Shown: one piece after another, positions 1 through 12,434 of the stretch
How positions within the stretch are numbered: position 1 is the stretch's first letter
Layout of the letters: every line of letters begins with the position of its first letter
From: Heliocidaris tuberculata
Lineage: Eukaryota; Echinodermata; Echinoidea; Camarodonta; Echinometridae
Direction: 5' to 3'
Assembly: GCA_025618425.1 (NCBI GenBank)
Contig: CM046835.1
Coordinates: 15,387,200-15,451,199 of the forward strand
DNA length: 64,000 nucleotides
Program-made: the position numbers and the translations under genes
Notes under the pieces: model-generated
What the model was told of the DNA's origin: nothing
Database searches by the model: none
What the model saw: the letters and a program-made list of their open reading frames with translations, nothing else

Positions 1-1274
1 TAAGAAAATAGCAAAATTTGCCAGAACTATTATTATGCTATTTGCTCAGACACAAGAGAGAAGAGTGAAGAATGCCATTGTACAGAAGTCAGAGAGATAG
101 AACTGTATGTACTCGTAGTGGTAGATTAGTCAAACAGCCAGAACGGCTAGTCTTGTGAAAATGTTTTTATACAATATTTTAGCTACTATACATTCAAACT
201 TGTATAATTGTAAATATGGTTCTTTGTTTGTACTCCAATGCGCCGAGAGGGGGTCGATAGAGTCAATAAATCTTATCTTATTATCTGTCCTAATATATAT
301 TACATAAGTCTTTGAATGCATAAAATCGATGAAAATTATATCATATTACGATCCATCTTTGTCTATTGTAGACACGAAGGCAAAAAAAAAAATGCTTTCG
401 GCAGGTATTTTGACATCACCGTTTAGCGAAATAATAATATTATTATATATGTAATACCTCCGCATGCCATTTATTTTTTGCATAAAGACCAAAATTCAGA
501 TTTTATTTTTGATGTAATACGACTTACGCAACCCTGAATATTATTATTTTTTCTTCTTCTTCAGGATAGTGTACTAGATCGATGGCACATTAAAAATGCT
601 GTATTTATTATTACGTTCAACTTCTTGTACATACATATATTTATTTGAACGTATTGCATTGTCAGGGGCCTAGGATTTCACATCGTTCTCTTCCTTCCTT
701 TCTCCCTCTCCCTCCTTCTCTCTCTCTCTCCCTCTTTTCTTTATCATTGAGCAATATTCTCTATTAAACCCAGTACAGGGATCATGATCATGAATGTATA
801 TTGTTTGTATGCATATACCATGAATCTACCTTTCAGTTGCTCATTTCTTCATGTATAATGAAATATACGAATAAAATTTGATGAAATAAGGAAATAAGCA
901 TTTTATCTATTCTTATGTTAGACGTCTCTGTCTCACTTCACACTTAGATGAACATACCTATACAACACCAATGCTGAATTATGTAGGACGAGGAAGTCGG
1001 TCCATTCACTATGTACAATACACGTGGCAGTTGCTAGAGGAGGGGTGTAGGGAAGTAACCCCCCCCCCCCCCCCATCCGTCCCCATTTTAAACATTTAAA
1101 TTTTTTTGTCGGCCGGCAAATCAGAAATTTATCAACCTCTGTCGACAAATGACTGACCAGAGCCCTTAAACAGGACTGGAAAGTTTACACAAGACGACGT
1201 TGAAATCATTGGCCCCCTCCTTTTGTATTTTATTACAATTATTTTAGCCAAAGGATTCCATTTTTGTAATTCAG
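1..1274. other. AT-rich non-coding sequence, possible LINE 3' end
   Basis: No convincing gene. Around positions 130-290 the plus strand ends in GTCAATAAATCTTATCTTAT, a short-period A/T-rich tail of the kind that ends CR1/L2-like LINEs, so this may be a decayed retrotransposon 3' end. A pyrimidine-rich TC microsatellite lies at about 690-740, and a poly-C run of about 15 bases at about 1060. Short minus-strand open frames here have no recognisable motif. Confidence 0.3.
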
Positions 1275-1645
1275 TATGTAAGCTGACGATACAATGCTAT
1301 GCCTTTCTGGCAATGATATTTTTATTTTAATGCAAGAACTTAAAGAAGACCTGGAATATATTACTAGATTGCTGGTTACAAATAAATTAATGTAAACACA
1401 ACGGAATACATCTTGAGCGGTACAAGGCAACGATTAAACAGAATTCATAATGTAAATATTAACGTTAATATATCTGGAATTCCATTGAAAAGAGTAAAAA
1501 CATCCAAACATCTTAGAGTGATAATTGATGAAAACCTTACTTGGGGTGAACATATCAGGAACTTGCAAAAGAAAACGAATTCAGGATTACATATATGCTC
1601 AAATGCATAAAAGGTTTAAAGGTAGAAGATAGTTTTGGGAAGCTC
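1275..1645 (+). mobile_element. Broken LINE reverse-transcriptase fragment
   Basis: This is the palm/thumb part of a non-LTR retrotransposon reverse transcriptase, split over three frames. From 1282 the frame reads ADDTMLCLSGND, the catalytic A-D-D box of reverse transcriptase. After a frameshift near 1391 a second frame (to 1610) reads GTRQRLNRIHNV and then HLRVIIDENLTWGEHI, the conserved region after the palm in Jockey/CR1-type elements. A third frame then reads YMLKCIKGLKV. At least two frameshifts mean it is dead. It resembles the fragment at 7326-8536 in style and is probably from the same family. Confidence 0.75.
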
Positions 1646-3373
1646 TCAAAAACTTTTCGTGAGATTTCTTTGATTTTACTTAATAAATAGCAGGGTACTA
1701 ACATAAATAAGATGCTGTGAAGTTTTTTCCTCCTCAAGTGAAATATTTATCGAATGAGAGGTGAAAAGTAATAAAAATCCCTGGCCCAAAAAAGAGGGGA
1801 TGTAAATTCAAACCAAGGAGTTATCACAGAACTGGAGTCACAACAGAATTTTTTACGACCGAAGGTGTTACGCAACGCAAGAGATAAGACCCGAAATCAA
1901 AGTACCGCTCCGCTCTTATCGCTCGATCTTGCCCCACGGCGACAGCTGCCTCAGTCTTTGAAGACCCGGGTTCGATGCCGACTCTCAACCTCAGTGGGGG
2001 AATAATTTTTTCAGTGAATGTGAACTAACAATCGGTTCACCCATGCGCAGTAGAGTTTGTTGTTCTAAATAGCTGTGCAGTAGCTTATGTCTTGAGCTCC
2101 GCAAAATTCTAAGTTCACCGAAGCTTATTTCGTCAAAATTGGTCCAGAAATGGATGAGTTATGACGTATTTTCTGTAAATATTAATATTTTAGATATTAA
2201 TTTCAAATTTATGTAATAATATGTTCCGAAACTCTGCGACGTTCGAAAAATATCTCTTCGGAAAGAGCAAGTCTTTTTGATCAAGACCCACCTTGTCATT
2301 AGAGTGTCAACGAGTGTCAACATATAGGAAATACACGAATGAAAAGGTCGTTCACACGTAGTCGACTCTCGTCTGCTAATACTTTTGTCGTTTGCTTAGT
2401 GGGATTCATTCGGCCCACTTGTGCTTTTCTGTGTATGTTGTCTTTTACGTACTTATTTTTTATGGTTTGCTTAGAAAATTTTGCTGTTTCCCTGTTGCAC
2501 CTTACTACTTTTTACCAATTATTGAAATGAATCATGACAAAGTAGATGTCTCTCACGTCTGACAGTGAGAGTGAGAGTCTGTCTCTGCGACTGTGACTGT
2601 GACCGAGTAACGCTGACTGACTCACCAAGTCAATAATAATGCCAGTGTCATGGATAATGATGCATGGCATGGCACTTTTCTTTAGATCTAGTTGTTTTTA
2701 AACTTGGTGGCGTATTCTTTGTTGATGTCAGTTGGAGGTGGATTTGCTAGATTAATATATAGGCGAGTATTAGTAGGTCAACCGAAATGAAATTTATCCC
2801 TAGTTTCCTGTCCTCTACCTTCCCCCCCCCCCCCCATCTAACATTAGATTCCATATCTGTTTGTAGACCCCTTGATGTTTCAAAATTAAGTTACAGAAGA
2901 GTCTGAGAATATGCAGAAAATCATAAATATTGTGTTATTTTTAGTGTCTGCAGTAGGCCTATATGTCAGCCTAAATGTTATGAAATTAAGACAAATTTTT
3001 TAATTTAAGAGAAAATGTTGAAATTTAGTCTATATAGTCTTGTCTATGCCGACTAATTCAGGAAAAATATAAAATTTTAGATAACATGGAACCCCTCCTC
3101 TTTATCAAGAAATCTGAATAAGATAAACAAATTCACTTGGCCTCTTGGTTTGTATTCAGTGACGTCACTAGTAGAACATTCTGAATGGGGATACCGTTAT
3201 CAAATTCACTCTGACTGAAAATTCCCCAAGAAGCAAAATGAAAAATAAAATATATCTAAAAACAAGCAAGCAAGCAAGCAAAAAAAAAAAAAAGAATCAA
3301 GGGGGGGGGGGGGGTAACACCTAGTGATGCTCCAGCTAGCTAGTATCCCGCCTCCCCCCCCCCCTCTCTGAAA
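1646..3373. other. Intergenic sequence with scattered repeat fragments
   Basis: No gene recognised. A 25-base stretch at 1814-1838 recurs exactly, in inverted orientation, at 6959-6983. Around 1965-1980 a GGGTTCGATGCC string resembles a Pol III B box, but no tRNA fold or clear A box is visible. Homopolymer runs of C (about 2822-2835, about 3353-3364) and G (about 3301-3314) and a short CAAG microsatellite (about 3263-3280) are present. Confidence 0.4.
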
Positions 3374-3673
3374 TCCTATTACAAAATTTGTAACTATATA
3401 AAAAAAATTTAAAAAGTCATGTTTGTGCAGTTATAAATGTCTGTGTATCGTCTTTGTATGTGAATGTGGACGGACTCGAAATTAAAGACAAAAAAAAATT
3501 ACCTACAAAATTACTCTTCATAACCATTTTCGTTTACATTTAGAGCAATTTAGTGATAATTTCATTAACAAAAAAATAAATAAAAAAACTCATAAGAATG
3601 TACACATCAATTGTGAAAATGTTGAATGTGCAATGTAAAAAGTGAACCCGTGGATTTCCACGGGTCCCGCTAG
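3374..3673 (+). mobile_element. Short non-autonomous Helitron-like element
   Basis: The 3' end is diagnostic in form: an 8-bp perfect hairpin (CCCGTGGA / TCCACGGG, 3647-3664) is followed closely by CCGCTAG and then T, matching the Helitron rule of a subterminal hairpin followed by CTRR and insertion before T. The proposed 5' end is TC at 3374-3375 preceded by A, followed by ACTATATAAAAAAA typical of many Helitron 5' ends. The 5' boundary is inferred; the 3' boundary is strong. It encodes no protein and would rely on a Rep/helicase supplied in trans. Confidence 0.55.
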
Positions 3674-4309
3674 TATCTATCATTAATCACTTAGATCTAG
3701 TATAAATCATGTACGGTACCGGTAGCTCTACAAAAGTGTGTTATTAACAAGTTTGCCAGATTTGCCCCTACCCCCAGCATGACAAGTTACAGATTATTTT
3801 TGGGGGGAGCCCCATGTATAATTATAGCTCATTGGTTAAACTACAAAATGTGAATAGAGATCTGAGAACAGAGTAACAAATGGCAGCTGCAGCTTTCACA
3901 CGGACCTCGCGCCGCGCAGCCACTCCACCGCACCGGCAGGACTGGCGGAGCGGGGCAGCTCCGCTGAAAGAACCATCCAGTCCGGCAGAGCTACATCAAG
4001 GAGGAGGTACTGTTGTCTACTCTTCTTTTCGAAGATATCTAGAGCTAAGAAATTATCTCCCCACTCTTTTCAATTTCCCGTTCATCTAGTTGTAATCCCA
4101 ATTCGTCGATTTCGGACGAGAACAGTAATTCCTCGTCTAAAGCGAAATTATCCTCGTATGTAGTACCCTGGGCCTGGGTTTGCGATTTTTATAAAAAGCA
4201 AGATGACGTCATCTTACTCGATCGGCCGAAGATGCGCATGCGCAGATCCAGCCTCGGCACGAGACCCAGGTACACAGCTGTCGTAAATCACGGAAGAACA
4301 CGTACACCC
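3674..4309. other. Unassigned sequence with a GC-rich island
   Basis: A GC-rich patch at about 3880-4010 stands out from its surroundings and carries an open frame starting MAAAAFTRTSRRAATPPHR (3880-4089). I do not recognise the protein and there is no clear splice context. It could be a promoter-proximal CpG patch, part of a repeat, or chance. Confidence 0.25.
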
Positions 4310-4312
4310 ACT
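4310..4312 (+). repeat. Target-site duplication ACT, left copy
   Basis: ACT directly precedes the left terminal inverted repeat at 4313; the same trinucleotide directly follows the right terminus at 6900-6902. Confidence 0.55.
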
Positions 4313-6899
4313 GGCCCGTATTCTGATAGCCGAGTTTAACTTAACCCCAGTCTAAGTGTGGTAATAACCTTGGTCTAAGTCGCCATATTTAACCCCAGGC
4401 TAAAATTTGGTATTCCGATAGCGAGGTTTAGTTTAACCTCAGTCTAAGTGTGGTAATAACTCCCTCGAAATTTAGACTCGCGCAGGGGGTAGTTTAAGTC
4501 GGGTTTAACTGTGTCGCGTAGCCAGAACGCTGTAGACGATGTAGCCAGTGTAGGCATAGCCATAGCCTTAGCTTAGGCTGTAGTACCGGTGATCTCGGTT
4601 AGTGTAGCGAAACGAAATTCTCGCAGACCTGGCACGAAAAGGTCGTTTACAGGACATAGTCTAACGTTGGATCCTAAATTACTTTTATTTTTTGCAGCGA
4701 AGTTGCCTGCATTTGAGTCCAGATCTTCAAAAAGGAGGCAGTATAACAAAATATTGGAAAACAGATACATAGATTAGATCTAGATCTAGATCTACAGTAG
4801 ATTATTCTAAAGTAGACTAGACCTAAACAAATTTTAATTTTGCTTTTTTTTTTTATGCGTGTGACTGTGTGTGTGTAGCGAGTAACGTTAAATAGAGTCT
4901 ACCGTACTTTACTACTTAGATTAGAGTTTTTGTTTGTTTCTTTTAGTAGATTTCTATCTAGATTCTAACTAAAGTTAGATCTCACTGTTAACGTTAGACC
5001 TAGTCTAGATCTAGATCTAGTAGATCTACTAACAGTTAACTATCAGCCTAGTCTCTACTTCAAACGTTACCGTAGATCTAACGAGTAGATCTAACGTTTG
5101 ATCGATTTCCCAGTGATGTTTTAAGTTACGTTAGGTCTAAGAGTAAGACTGAGTGTCGGTAGACCTGTCCAGTAGACTAGACCGAAAAAGCAATCTTAGA
5201 TACATGTAGACTAACAGTTAACGTTAGAACTTAGATCTAACGTTAAAAGTTGGGTCCTATGTCTAAGTTAAGTTACTAGTTAGGTCTAACTTGTTAAATT
5301 AGACTAGATCTAGTTAGATTTAAGAATAGATACGGTACTAACTAATTCTAGATCTAGTTAGTGATGGACAAGTTTATACTAGACTCTAGATCTAGACCTC
5401 TATACTAGTCTAGATCTATAGCTCGAGAATTTCCCGAGATGTCACATCAAACATAGATCTCTAGATCTAGATCTAACTCATTCTAAGTTAACTTTGTCTT
5501 GACTTAGAGTACATGATCTAGATCTATTTCTTTTCAATTTGTCTTAATATGAAGGGATTAAACATAGATCTAGCCTAAGTAGATTTACAAGTAGTCTAGA
5601 CCTAACTTCTCTTTAGCTTAGCACCCCCCAAAAAGGGCATATAATTTCCTATCATGTGATACCAAATTCATTTCAAACTGCTAGTAATGGATCACATTTT
5701 TAGTTGGTTTGAAAATAACCTGTGCGTTAAAAAAATGCGTCCATGTTTTGTGCTGAGTATTTAGCATAAAAACAGCTGACAGATTTGACCATGTTGACCC
5801 ACAAAGTAAACGTTAACTTGTTAGATCTAGATCTAGATCTAGAGTCTAGACCTAACTTTTTTTAGCTCGAATTTATCATGAAGTGATAAACGGGTTTCTA
5901 CTCACCAATTTTTTGAGGCATTATCCGTTGACTTAGATCTATATTCTCCAGATGATCTAAAAATACAGTGTAGATCTTGCTAGTAAAAATTTGAAACTCG
6001 TAGACTGTCAAAGTGTCATCTATAGCCTTGGCTTAGCTAGCTAGTTAGCTTGTGTTGTTATTTAGTATGCAAATTAAATAGCCTACAATAAATAAGCCAC
6101 CGAAAATGCGCTTGCGCTGCGCAGATGCGCGTTACACACGTACAGCTACATGTACAGCGCGTAGTGAAAATGCGTACCGGGGCGAAGCAATGTGTGATGT
6201 GTGGACTTAAAAATACTGCAAAGGGCAAATAGCTAGGATATAAACGGCACCGGCGTATGTCACCCCTTGTCACCCCCCCCCCCCCCCCCCCCGTTTGAAA
6301 GCCAAGAAAAAATAAATAAAATAGGCATATTTAATCAATTAGAAAGAAATTCCATCCTAGATCTATTTTTTAAAAATAATTTCTAGAAACACCTACAAAA
6401 TGTACAATTCCGCCACTTCCCCTGTTTTTCATTAGGAAATAGGTTATGTGTTTCATTGAATCAAACCTAATCACAGCATTTATAAAGAATTATAAAAGTT
6501 ATGCAGGAAAAAACAAAACAAAATAAAAAGAGCATGTAACAGTTAAAAAGAACGTAGCCTACATATCGATACATAAATTTTCGGATTGCCACTATATCCA
6601 ACAATAAATTAATGCACAATGCAATCCACGCGCGCCTTGCAAGTCGCGGATCTTCTACCCATCGCACGCGTTGTGAATATTCATGAGCAAATGAGCTCTA
6701 CTGAGCATGTGCAGTAGATTCTCCATGGTAATTAAACCTGGGCGGGGCATTTAACCTAGGGTTAACTAAACCTGGCTATCAGAATACCAAATAGAGTTAA
6801 ACTACACTTAGACTGGAGGTGAGGTCTAAGTGTAGTTTAGTTAACCTAGGGTTAACTTTAGTCTGGGGTTAAATTAAACCTGCTATCAGAATACCGGCC
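4313..6899. mobile_element. Harbinger-like TIR DNA transposon, non-autonomous
   Basis: The ends are inverted repeats starting GGCCSGTATTCTGATAGC, continuing as degenerate TTTAACCCCAGTCTAA-like motifs for about 200 bases at both ends (4313-4520 and 6728-6899). A 3-bp ACT duplication flanks the element. A 3-bp duplication and GGSC-type termini are the PIF/Harbinger pattern, although TWA is the usual target. No transposase or Myb-like frame is visible; the only frames here are about 60 residues and unrecognised. The interior from about 4770 to 6000 is saturated with AGATCT/TAGATC motifs. A GC-rich segment near 6090-6200 and a poly-C run of about 22 bases near 6271 also lie inside. Confidence 0.65.
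4770..5990. repeat. Dispersed AGATCT / TCTAGATC motif field
   Basis: AGATCT, TCTAGA and their overlaps recur dozens of times within about 1.2 kb, sometimes as perfect short arrays (about 4775-4795 and 5820-5842). The field is confined to the interior of the Harbinger-like element. It is not a strict tandem array, since spacing varies. Confidence 0.7.
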
Positions 6900-6902
6900 A
6901 CT
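6900..6902 (+). repeat. Target-site duplication ACT, right copy
   Basis: Matches ACT at 4310-4312 and directly follows the right end of the TIR element. Confidence 0.55.
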
Positions 6903-7325
6903 GAGTTTATTGCCGCGGCATCCAATTACCCGGTTCAAAGAAGCTCGCTTCTGCTGTAACTCCAGTTCTGTGATAACTCCTTGTTCAAACAACGGCCACA
7001 CACATTACGCACATGGGGATTGCTGTGTGTTATAGAATACGCTACACATAGTGCGAAGCGCTGGGTTTATTGTGCGGGGAACCTTCGGGTGGATATGGTC
7101 TTCGCGTGAGGCAGTGAAAAGCCGTTACCAAGCGTTTCTTACAGATATTTACACTAAAATTTGTTCGAAATCGTGAATGGAATGTTAAATAATCTCGTAC
7201 ATGTGTCTTATGATAAAAGGAGAATAGTATGTGACTATGTTAGATAAGTTTCTTGCCAATATGTTTTTGCTACCGAGACTGTCTGTGAGCTTTAATAACT
7301 AAAAGAGACATTGAAAATGGTATAT
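6903..7325. other. Unassigned sequence with inverted copy of 1814-1838
   Basis: No gene. Positions 6959-6983 are an exact inverted copy of 1814-1838, so related repeat sequence flanks both sides of the 2-7 kb block. Confidence 0.4.
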
Positions 7326-8536
7326 ACAATGCATTAGTGCCGTCCCACTTATTTTATTGTGATGCTGTTTGGGGAAATTGTGGGAAAACATTGTTAGACA
7401 CACTTCAAAGAATTCAAAACCGAGGTGCCTGCCTCATCAATAATACACATTGGTTTTCATTAGGAAAAGATAACCTAGATCTTTTGAATTGGGAATCGCT
7501 TGCCGAAAGAAGAAAGTATGATATTGCTGTAATGATATAGGTTATGACAAACCAAGTGGGAAATTTTCACACAGAAAACATATCTATGGTACGTGACAGA
7601 GTAGGCTTTGTGTTGATGTTAATCGTCCGAAAACTGAATTGGGCAAACGCACATTTATTATGTAGAGGTGCACAAATATGGAACTTACTTTTGGAGGAGA
7701 TTCAGAGCGCCCCTAATATGTAATTTTAAATCTAAGCTGGCATAATTATATGAGAATAATGCTTCTCCTTAATATAGAATTACGTGAACAGGGCAAGTCT
7801 TTTCAATTGATCTTATGTTCATTATATCAAAACAAAGTTGAAATGATGTTTTTTTTTTTTTTTTTGGGGGGGGGGTGTCAAACAATGCAGATTTTTCTAT
7901 CAACAAATAAACCTCTTATAATACTTTAACATACAATTTACCGAGTAACAAAATGATTTTTGTTTTTCTTTTCTTCTCGGGAATAATATATTACAACTTA
8001 TGGTTGTGGAATGGAAAGGTAAACTAATATAAAACTAATTTTAAGAGTCCTAAAACATGCCTTGTTTGAGATTTTATTCCTCTAAGTTTTTACTCTGCTT
8101 TTAAATTTGTTTTTGTAATAGTTCTTCTTTGCCTAATTTTATCGAGACATTAAATACGTGATATATTTTTCTATAGTTTTTAACATAATCTAATCATATA
8201 CTTTGTGCCCTTTTATATTACTATTTCTTAATTTTTTTCATATTTCATATTATGTATCTTAAAATATGTTTACAGATTTCATTTTTTACACCTTATCTTA
8301 CTGAACTTGTTCATTTTGCTATGATTTGCAATATTTTTCTAAGCTTTATCTTAATTTCTATGATTTCTGTGATTTATATATTATCTTTCTCATATTTTTC
8401 GTGCATATTATTATTGTGTTTATATTTCATAATTCGTTGTATTTTATTGTTACACGGCCCCACTGTAAATCAGCCAAGTAGCTGAATTGGGCTTTTACCG
8501 TGTTTAAATAATAAATCAAAACATATCAAATCAAAG
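7326..8536 (+). mobile_element. LINE fragment: reverse-transcriptase C-terminus plus 3' UTR
   Basis: The frame 7327-7540 reads NALVPSHLFYCDAVWGNCGK and then LDTLQRIQNRGACLI, the conserved carboxy-terminal segment after the reverse-transcriptase thumb in CR1/Jockey-type LINEs. A frameshift is visible just upstream (about 7325). Decayed sequence corresponding to the last 60-80 residues continues to about 7740. The A/T-rich remainder ends at about 8490-8536 with ATAAATCAAAACATATCAAA, a variant of the (AATCAA)n tail seen at 14336-14352. The 5' part of the element is missing. Confidence 0.7.
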
Positions 8537-9109
8537 ATATCTGCATTCCCCTTTTTACATGAAATGAAAAGTCAATATTAGTGTGAACAATTTTGAAATG
8601 TCACCACATGAGTTCTATATTCTGTATGACAATGAAGGAATAGAGAGAAAAGAAATAAGTATTATCACATCCGAAATTTCAAATTTGTTCCTCATGGCTG
8701 ATTGCAGCATTTCCTATTAACTGGCTTGAGGGATAAATCATCGAGATATCGAAAATTATATTAGTAACAAAGCAAGATCATGATAAAATTTCTGTTGGGT
8801 TTGTCTTATTTGTGATGTACAGATTTTTAAAGATGAATATTGATATCAATTTTCATCTTCGGAATTCATGTAAACATAAGAAAGATATTATATTGCATTA
8901 TATATTTTCACGTATACTTCCAGATGATGTTTGAGCGAAAAGTAAACAATTATTTTCGACTTAATAAAGATAAAGCCCCCTGGTAAAGATAGGACAGTGT
9001 ATCTAGGGCGGATCCAGGAATCTGTAAAGGGGTGGGGCCGCCTTCCGAAAAAAAAAACCCTCTAACAAGCAACACAGTGATGGGGCCAGACAGGGAAAAT
9101 ACATACAGA

Positions 9110-9147
<38 letters not shown>

Positions 9148-9487
9148 AGAGTAGATAGAACTACCACAAAAACTAACATGAAAAGAGAAGAATTGTTTGG
9201 AAGAAAGAGCCGAAAAGAGACGATCGTACGTGACTTCTTGTGCTGAGCATCTTAACAATGAAGTGAATTTCAAGTACAATATCAAGCGTATTCTCAACTT
9301 TAAAGTCCAATATTGATCATGAGCAAATAGACCAATCCAATGAAAACACACACTTCAAATTTTAGAGGATGCATGCAACAGGTAAATTCTCTGTGATGCG
9401 TACGCCTTTAATCACGTCACATCCATGATGTGATTACCTCGAGATCAGAGTACTAAATATACTACAAGCTTCAAACCGACTACCATC
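8537..9487. other. Upstream flank of the sulfotransferase-like gene; MITE relic and poly-G
   Basis: Positions 9005-9020 carry GGGCGGATCCAGGA, the same terminus as the hAT-type MITE at 60999, followed by a 36-base G run (9111-9146); this looks like a decayed copy. The last 120 bases before the ATG at 9488 should contain the promoter and 5' UTR, but I see no TATA box I would defend. Confidence 0.45.
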
Positions 9488-9969
9488 ATGGCGGCTTCAA
9501 AGGATTCGTCTGGCATAGACCAGGCACGTGTTATGATGTGGTGTACGCCTCGATCAATCTCATCGGTCTTTTGCAAATGCATGAGCTTCGTTCCCGACAT
9601 CGACATCTTCTTCGACACGTATTACTTTGCTTTCGAAGCCGAATTGAATCTAAAGGTCATCGGTAAGGTGGTCGATCATGATGCCGATAACCTGGATGAT
9701 GATGACTGGCGAAAGGCAGCGGAGATCATTTGTGAGGAGGACTGTAGCGGTGACCGAATCAAACTCGACATGCTCAAGTGAGTGTAATGAGGGAATAGTG
9801 AAGAAGTTATAAGGGTCTAGTAATTTCAGATGCATACAATCCGTGGTATATGTTTGCAATTGTGCTACTAAATATGTTCGATGTAAGGCCTCAGTGGCAG
9901 GGGCAAAGGGTACGAGTCGCTCGCCTATCGAAAAAAGTGAAAGAGGAGTAAAGGGATAGACGGCAAGGG

Positions 9970-10002
<33 letters not shown>

Positions 10003-12412
10003 ACACGATCCCCTTCTAAAGCCGCTCCTTCTGCCTAGGGAGACGTGCCCCTCCCCCCGCCCCGCCCCCCCCCCCAATGATTAATAACTGTACACATATG
10101 CTAGAACGATGACAAATAGTATTTGTTTCAAGGGATAAGAATCCTAATATTCTTTGGAGTAAGGATTACACCTAATTGGGCCATCGTACAGTTGGTCCTC
10201 CGCCTATCATAATCATTTCCGTTTTATGAGCCAGTAAGGGGTTATGCTTGGGCCAGGTAGCCTAAACCCAACCCTACCCCCAACTCTGAAGAACCCTGAC
10301 CCTAACAATTCATCCGCTTTGAGGACCAAATTGTGCGTATAGGACAACACAAGGTTTAGGTCTATATCTCACGTTATGTGAATTGCAAATTATCTGTGGA
10401 AATTACGAGGTCTATTACAATTTTATGATGGCAGTGAATGAAGTATATCACAAACTAAAGACACCCTGGACTGTAAATTATGAATGAAGGAATAGGGTTT
10501 TTTTTTTAAGGATATAGACGATGTGAAAAATGTAAAGTCACTATACCAATAGAAGCTGATACCCTGGGTCCAACGTCCTCCTACAACAAAAGAAATGTTG
10601 AGTAAATATGTTTAATTTGCACTTATCTACTCAATAGAACTGCAAAAAGTTTTAATTGCAGTGTTATGTACTGTCTTTAGTGGCTAAGCATGCGGTCTAG
10701 CCATAGAGGGGGCACTGACATCATGGTGGGGGTGGTAACGGTTTTACTCGATGAATGAAATGGGAATCGACAAGGCCACCGACTTATTAAAAGTAGGGTA
10801 TTTGAGGGGGTTCAAACAGAATTATTTTCTCGTTCTTCTCCCTCTCCCTTTCTCCCCCCCCCCCCCATTTCTCACCATTCGACTGAGGGGGGGGGGGCAC
10901 GTACCTCCGTGACCCATGTTGCTAATCCACTGTCTTTAATTGCATGGTTGTTTTTTCTAATTGCCATACAAACATGCAAGTTTTAGAGGTATACTCTAAA
11001 ACAAATTGGGTAAAATTTTACTCAATATTTTGGTAAAAGGGGAACATGCATGTTTGTTTGGGGGGGGGGATAAATCTTACCCAATATTGGGTAAATTGAC
11101 CCCGTATTAGGTAAAATTTCCATTTTTACCCCATTTTTGGTAAAATTTCACCTAGCACATTTAAAGTGTGGTCATAACATTTTTAGGTGATAATTGAATA
11201 TCATGTGAATAAGGCCTTTCCATGAATTGAATCTGAATTGCTAAGTATGAAATTCTCAACAACAAAATGATAATAATAGTAGAGTTGGTGAAAAAATCTA
11301 TTCGTGGTTGTTTTGTTTTTGTTTGTTTTGTTTTGTTTTGTTTGTTTGTTTGTTTGTTTTTCTTTCTTGGCGCATTTACCAGACGCTCAAAAACAAAAAT
11401 ATTGCCACAATGGTTTCGTTATTGACAAAATGCTTGGTTAATTATCTTGTCATTCGATGGTTTAATGTGGTTTTCCTGCAGTAAATATTTTCTTTTGTTT
11501 TCACTTTCAGTCTTCCAATATAATGAACCTTCTACCTTGTAAAACATTGGGCAATTATTATGATGTCTTGTAATCATAATTTTTGGGGTGATATTTAAAT
11601 GATTATATCCCAGGTTGGTAACAAATATTATAAAATCCGTTATTGAGTATAATTCAAACATTCGTTGAATTATGAAACATTAGTACAACATGCTTAGAAT
11701 AATAATATTGTGATTATATGGTTTAAACAGGTATCTTAAGGTCAAGGCGATGCTTGATAACCCGGAGCCAAACAAAAAGGTCATCTTCTACAAGGGTGTC
11801 TCACAATCTATGGATAGCAAGCACTTCCGGTTCCTCCCAGACAAATCCAGCAACTACAAGCACTCATTTCTTCTTCGTCATCCAGCCAAAGTGTACAGCT
11901 CCTGGAAGAAAATAATCTATGCCGTTCTGAAAGATGTTGGAGATGGAACGGGGAAGAAGATCACAAAAAGTCTGCAAGATTTCGACCTGAGGTGCGATGT
12001 GCCGGAGAAGTATAATCTAACCGATCTGCTGTACAAGGAGCTTCACGATCTTTGGGTCCACGTCCGGGAAAACCGTGATCCTACTCCGGTTGTCATGGAG
12101 AGTGATGATTTGTTAGCTAATCCGGCTGGGATGCTATCCAAATACTGCAAGGCAGTCGGGATACCTTACAACGACAGTCTTCTAGCTTGGGATGGGAGCC
12201 CAGATATCACAGATGTCTGGAAGTGTGCTTTCATGCCTGTCAAGGATTTCGAGTTCATTCGTCTCTTCTGCCACAACGCCTTCCATACCTCTCACTTCCT
12301 TCCGCCTCCTCCGGTGCCATCTCTGGATGATCTTCCTGATGACGTCAGAGAGGTGGTGGAGACATCAATGCCTTACTACAACGAGATGTACAAGACCAGA
12401 ATGCAGCCATAG
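9488..12412 (+). CDS. Sulfotransferase-like P-loop protein, two exons
   Basis: Exon 1 is 9488-9777 and exon 2 is 11731-12412; joined they encode 323 residues ending in TAG. The start has a strong Kozak context (A at -3, G at +4). The donor is AA|GTGAGT and the acceptor AAACAG|G; the split codon restores Lys97 and the frame continues YLKVKAML. Residues 15-26 (VMMWCTPRSISS) match the 5'-phosphosulfate-binding loop of the sulfotransferase fold. Residues 143-155 (FLLRHPAKVYSSW) match the 3'-phosphate-binding segment with Arg146 and Ser153/154. Proteins of this type in marine invertebrates are often mislabelled branched-chain aminotransferase-like. No signal peptide or membrane segment is seen, so a cytosolic enzyme using PAPS is likely; the acceptor substrate cannot be inferred. 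A LINE sits directly in its 3' flank. Confidence 0.8.
9778..11730 (+). other. Intron of the sulfotransferase-like gene
   Basis: A GT-AG intron of 1953 bases. It contains a (GA)n microsatellite (about 9971-9997), degenerate CCCTAA-like strings at about 10240-10310, poly-C/poly-G runs (about 10855-10900), repeated short inverted GGTAAAATT/ACCCAATATTGGGT motifs (about 10990-11165) and a (TTTG)n tract (about 11310-11360). No second gene is visible inside it. Confidence 0.75.
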
Positions 12413-12434
12413 GAAACGTTTTGCAACAACCAAT

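Noticed and set aside
1960..1990. tRNA or SINE from the GGGTTCGATGCC string
   Set aside because: No A box at tRNA spacing and no cloverleaf found.
4573..4777. Two overlapping 62-65-residue frames as a Harbinger Myb-like protein
   Set aside because: No Myb-like tryptophan pattern or DDE motif; too short to support.
8950..9351. 133-residue minus-strand frame
   Set aside because: Runs through a 36-base G tract and a MITE relic; no protein motif.
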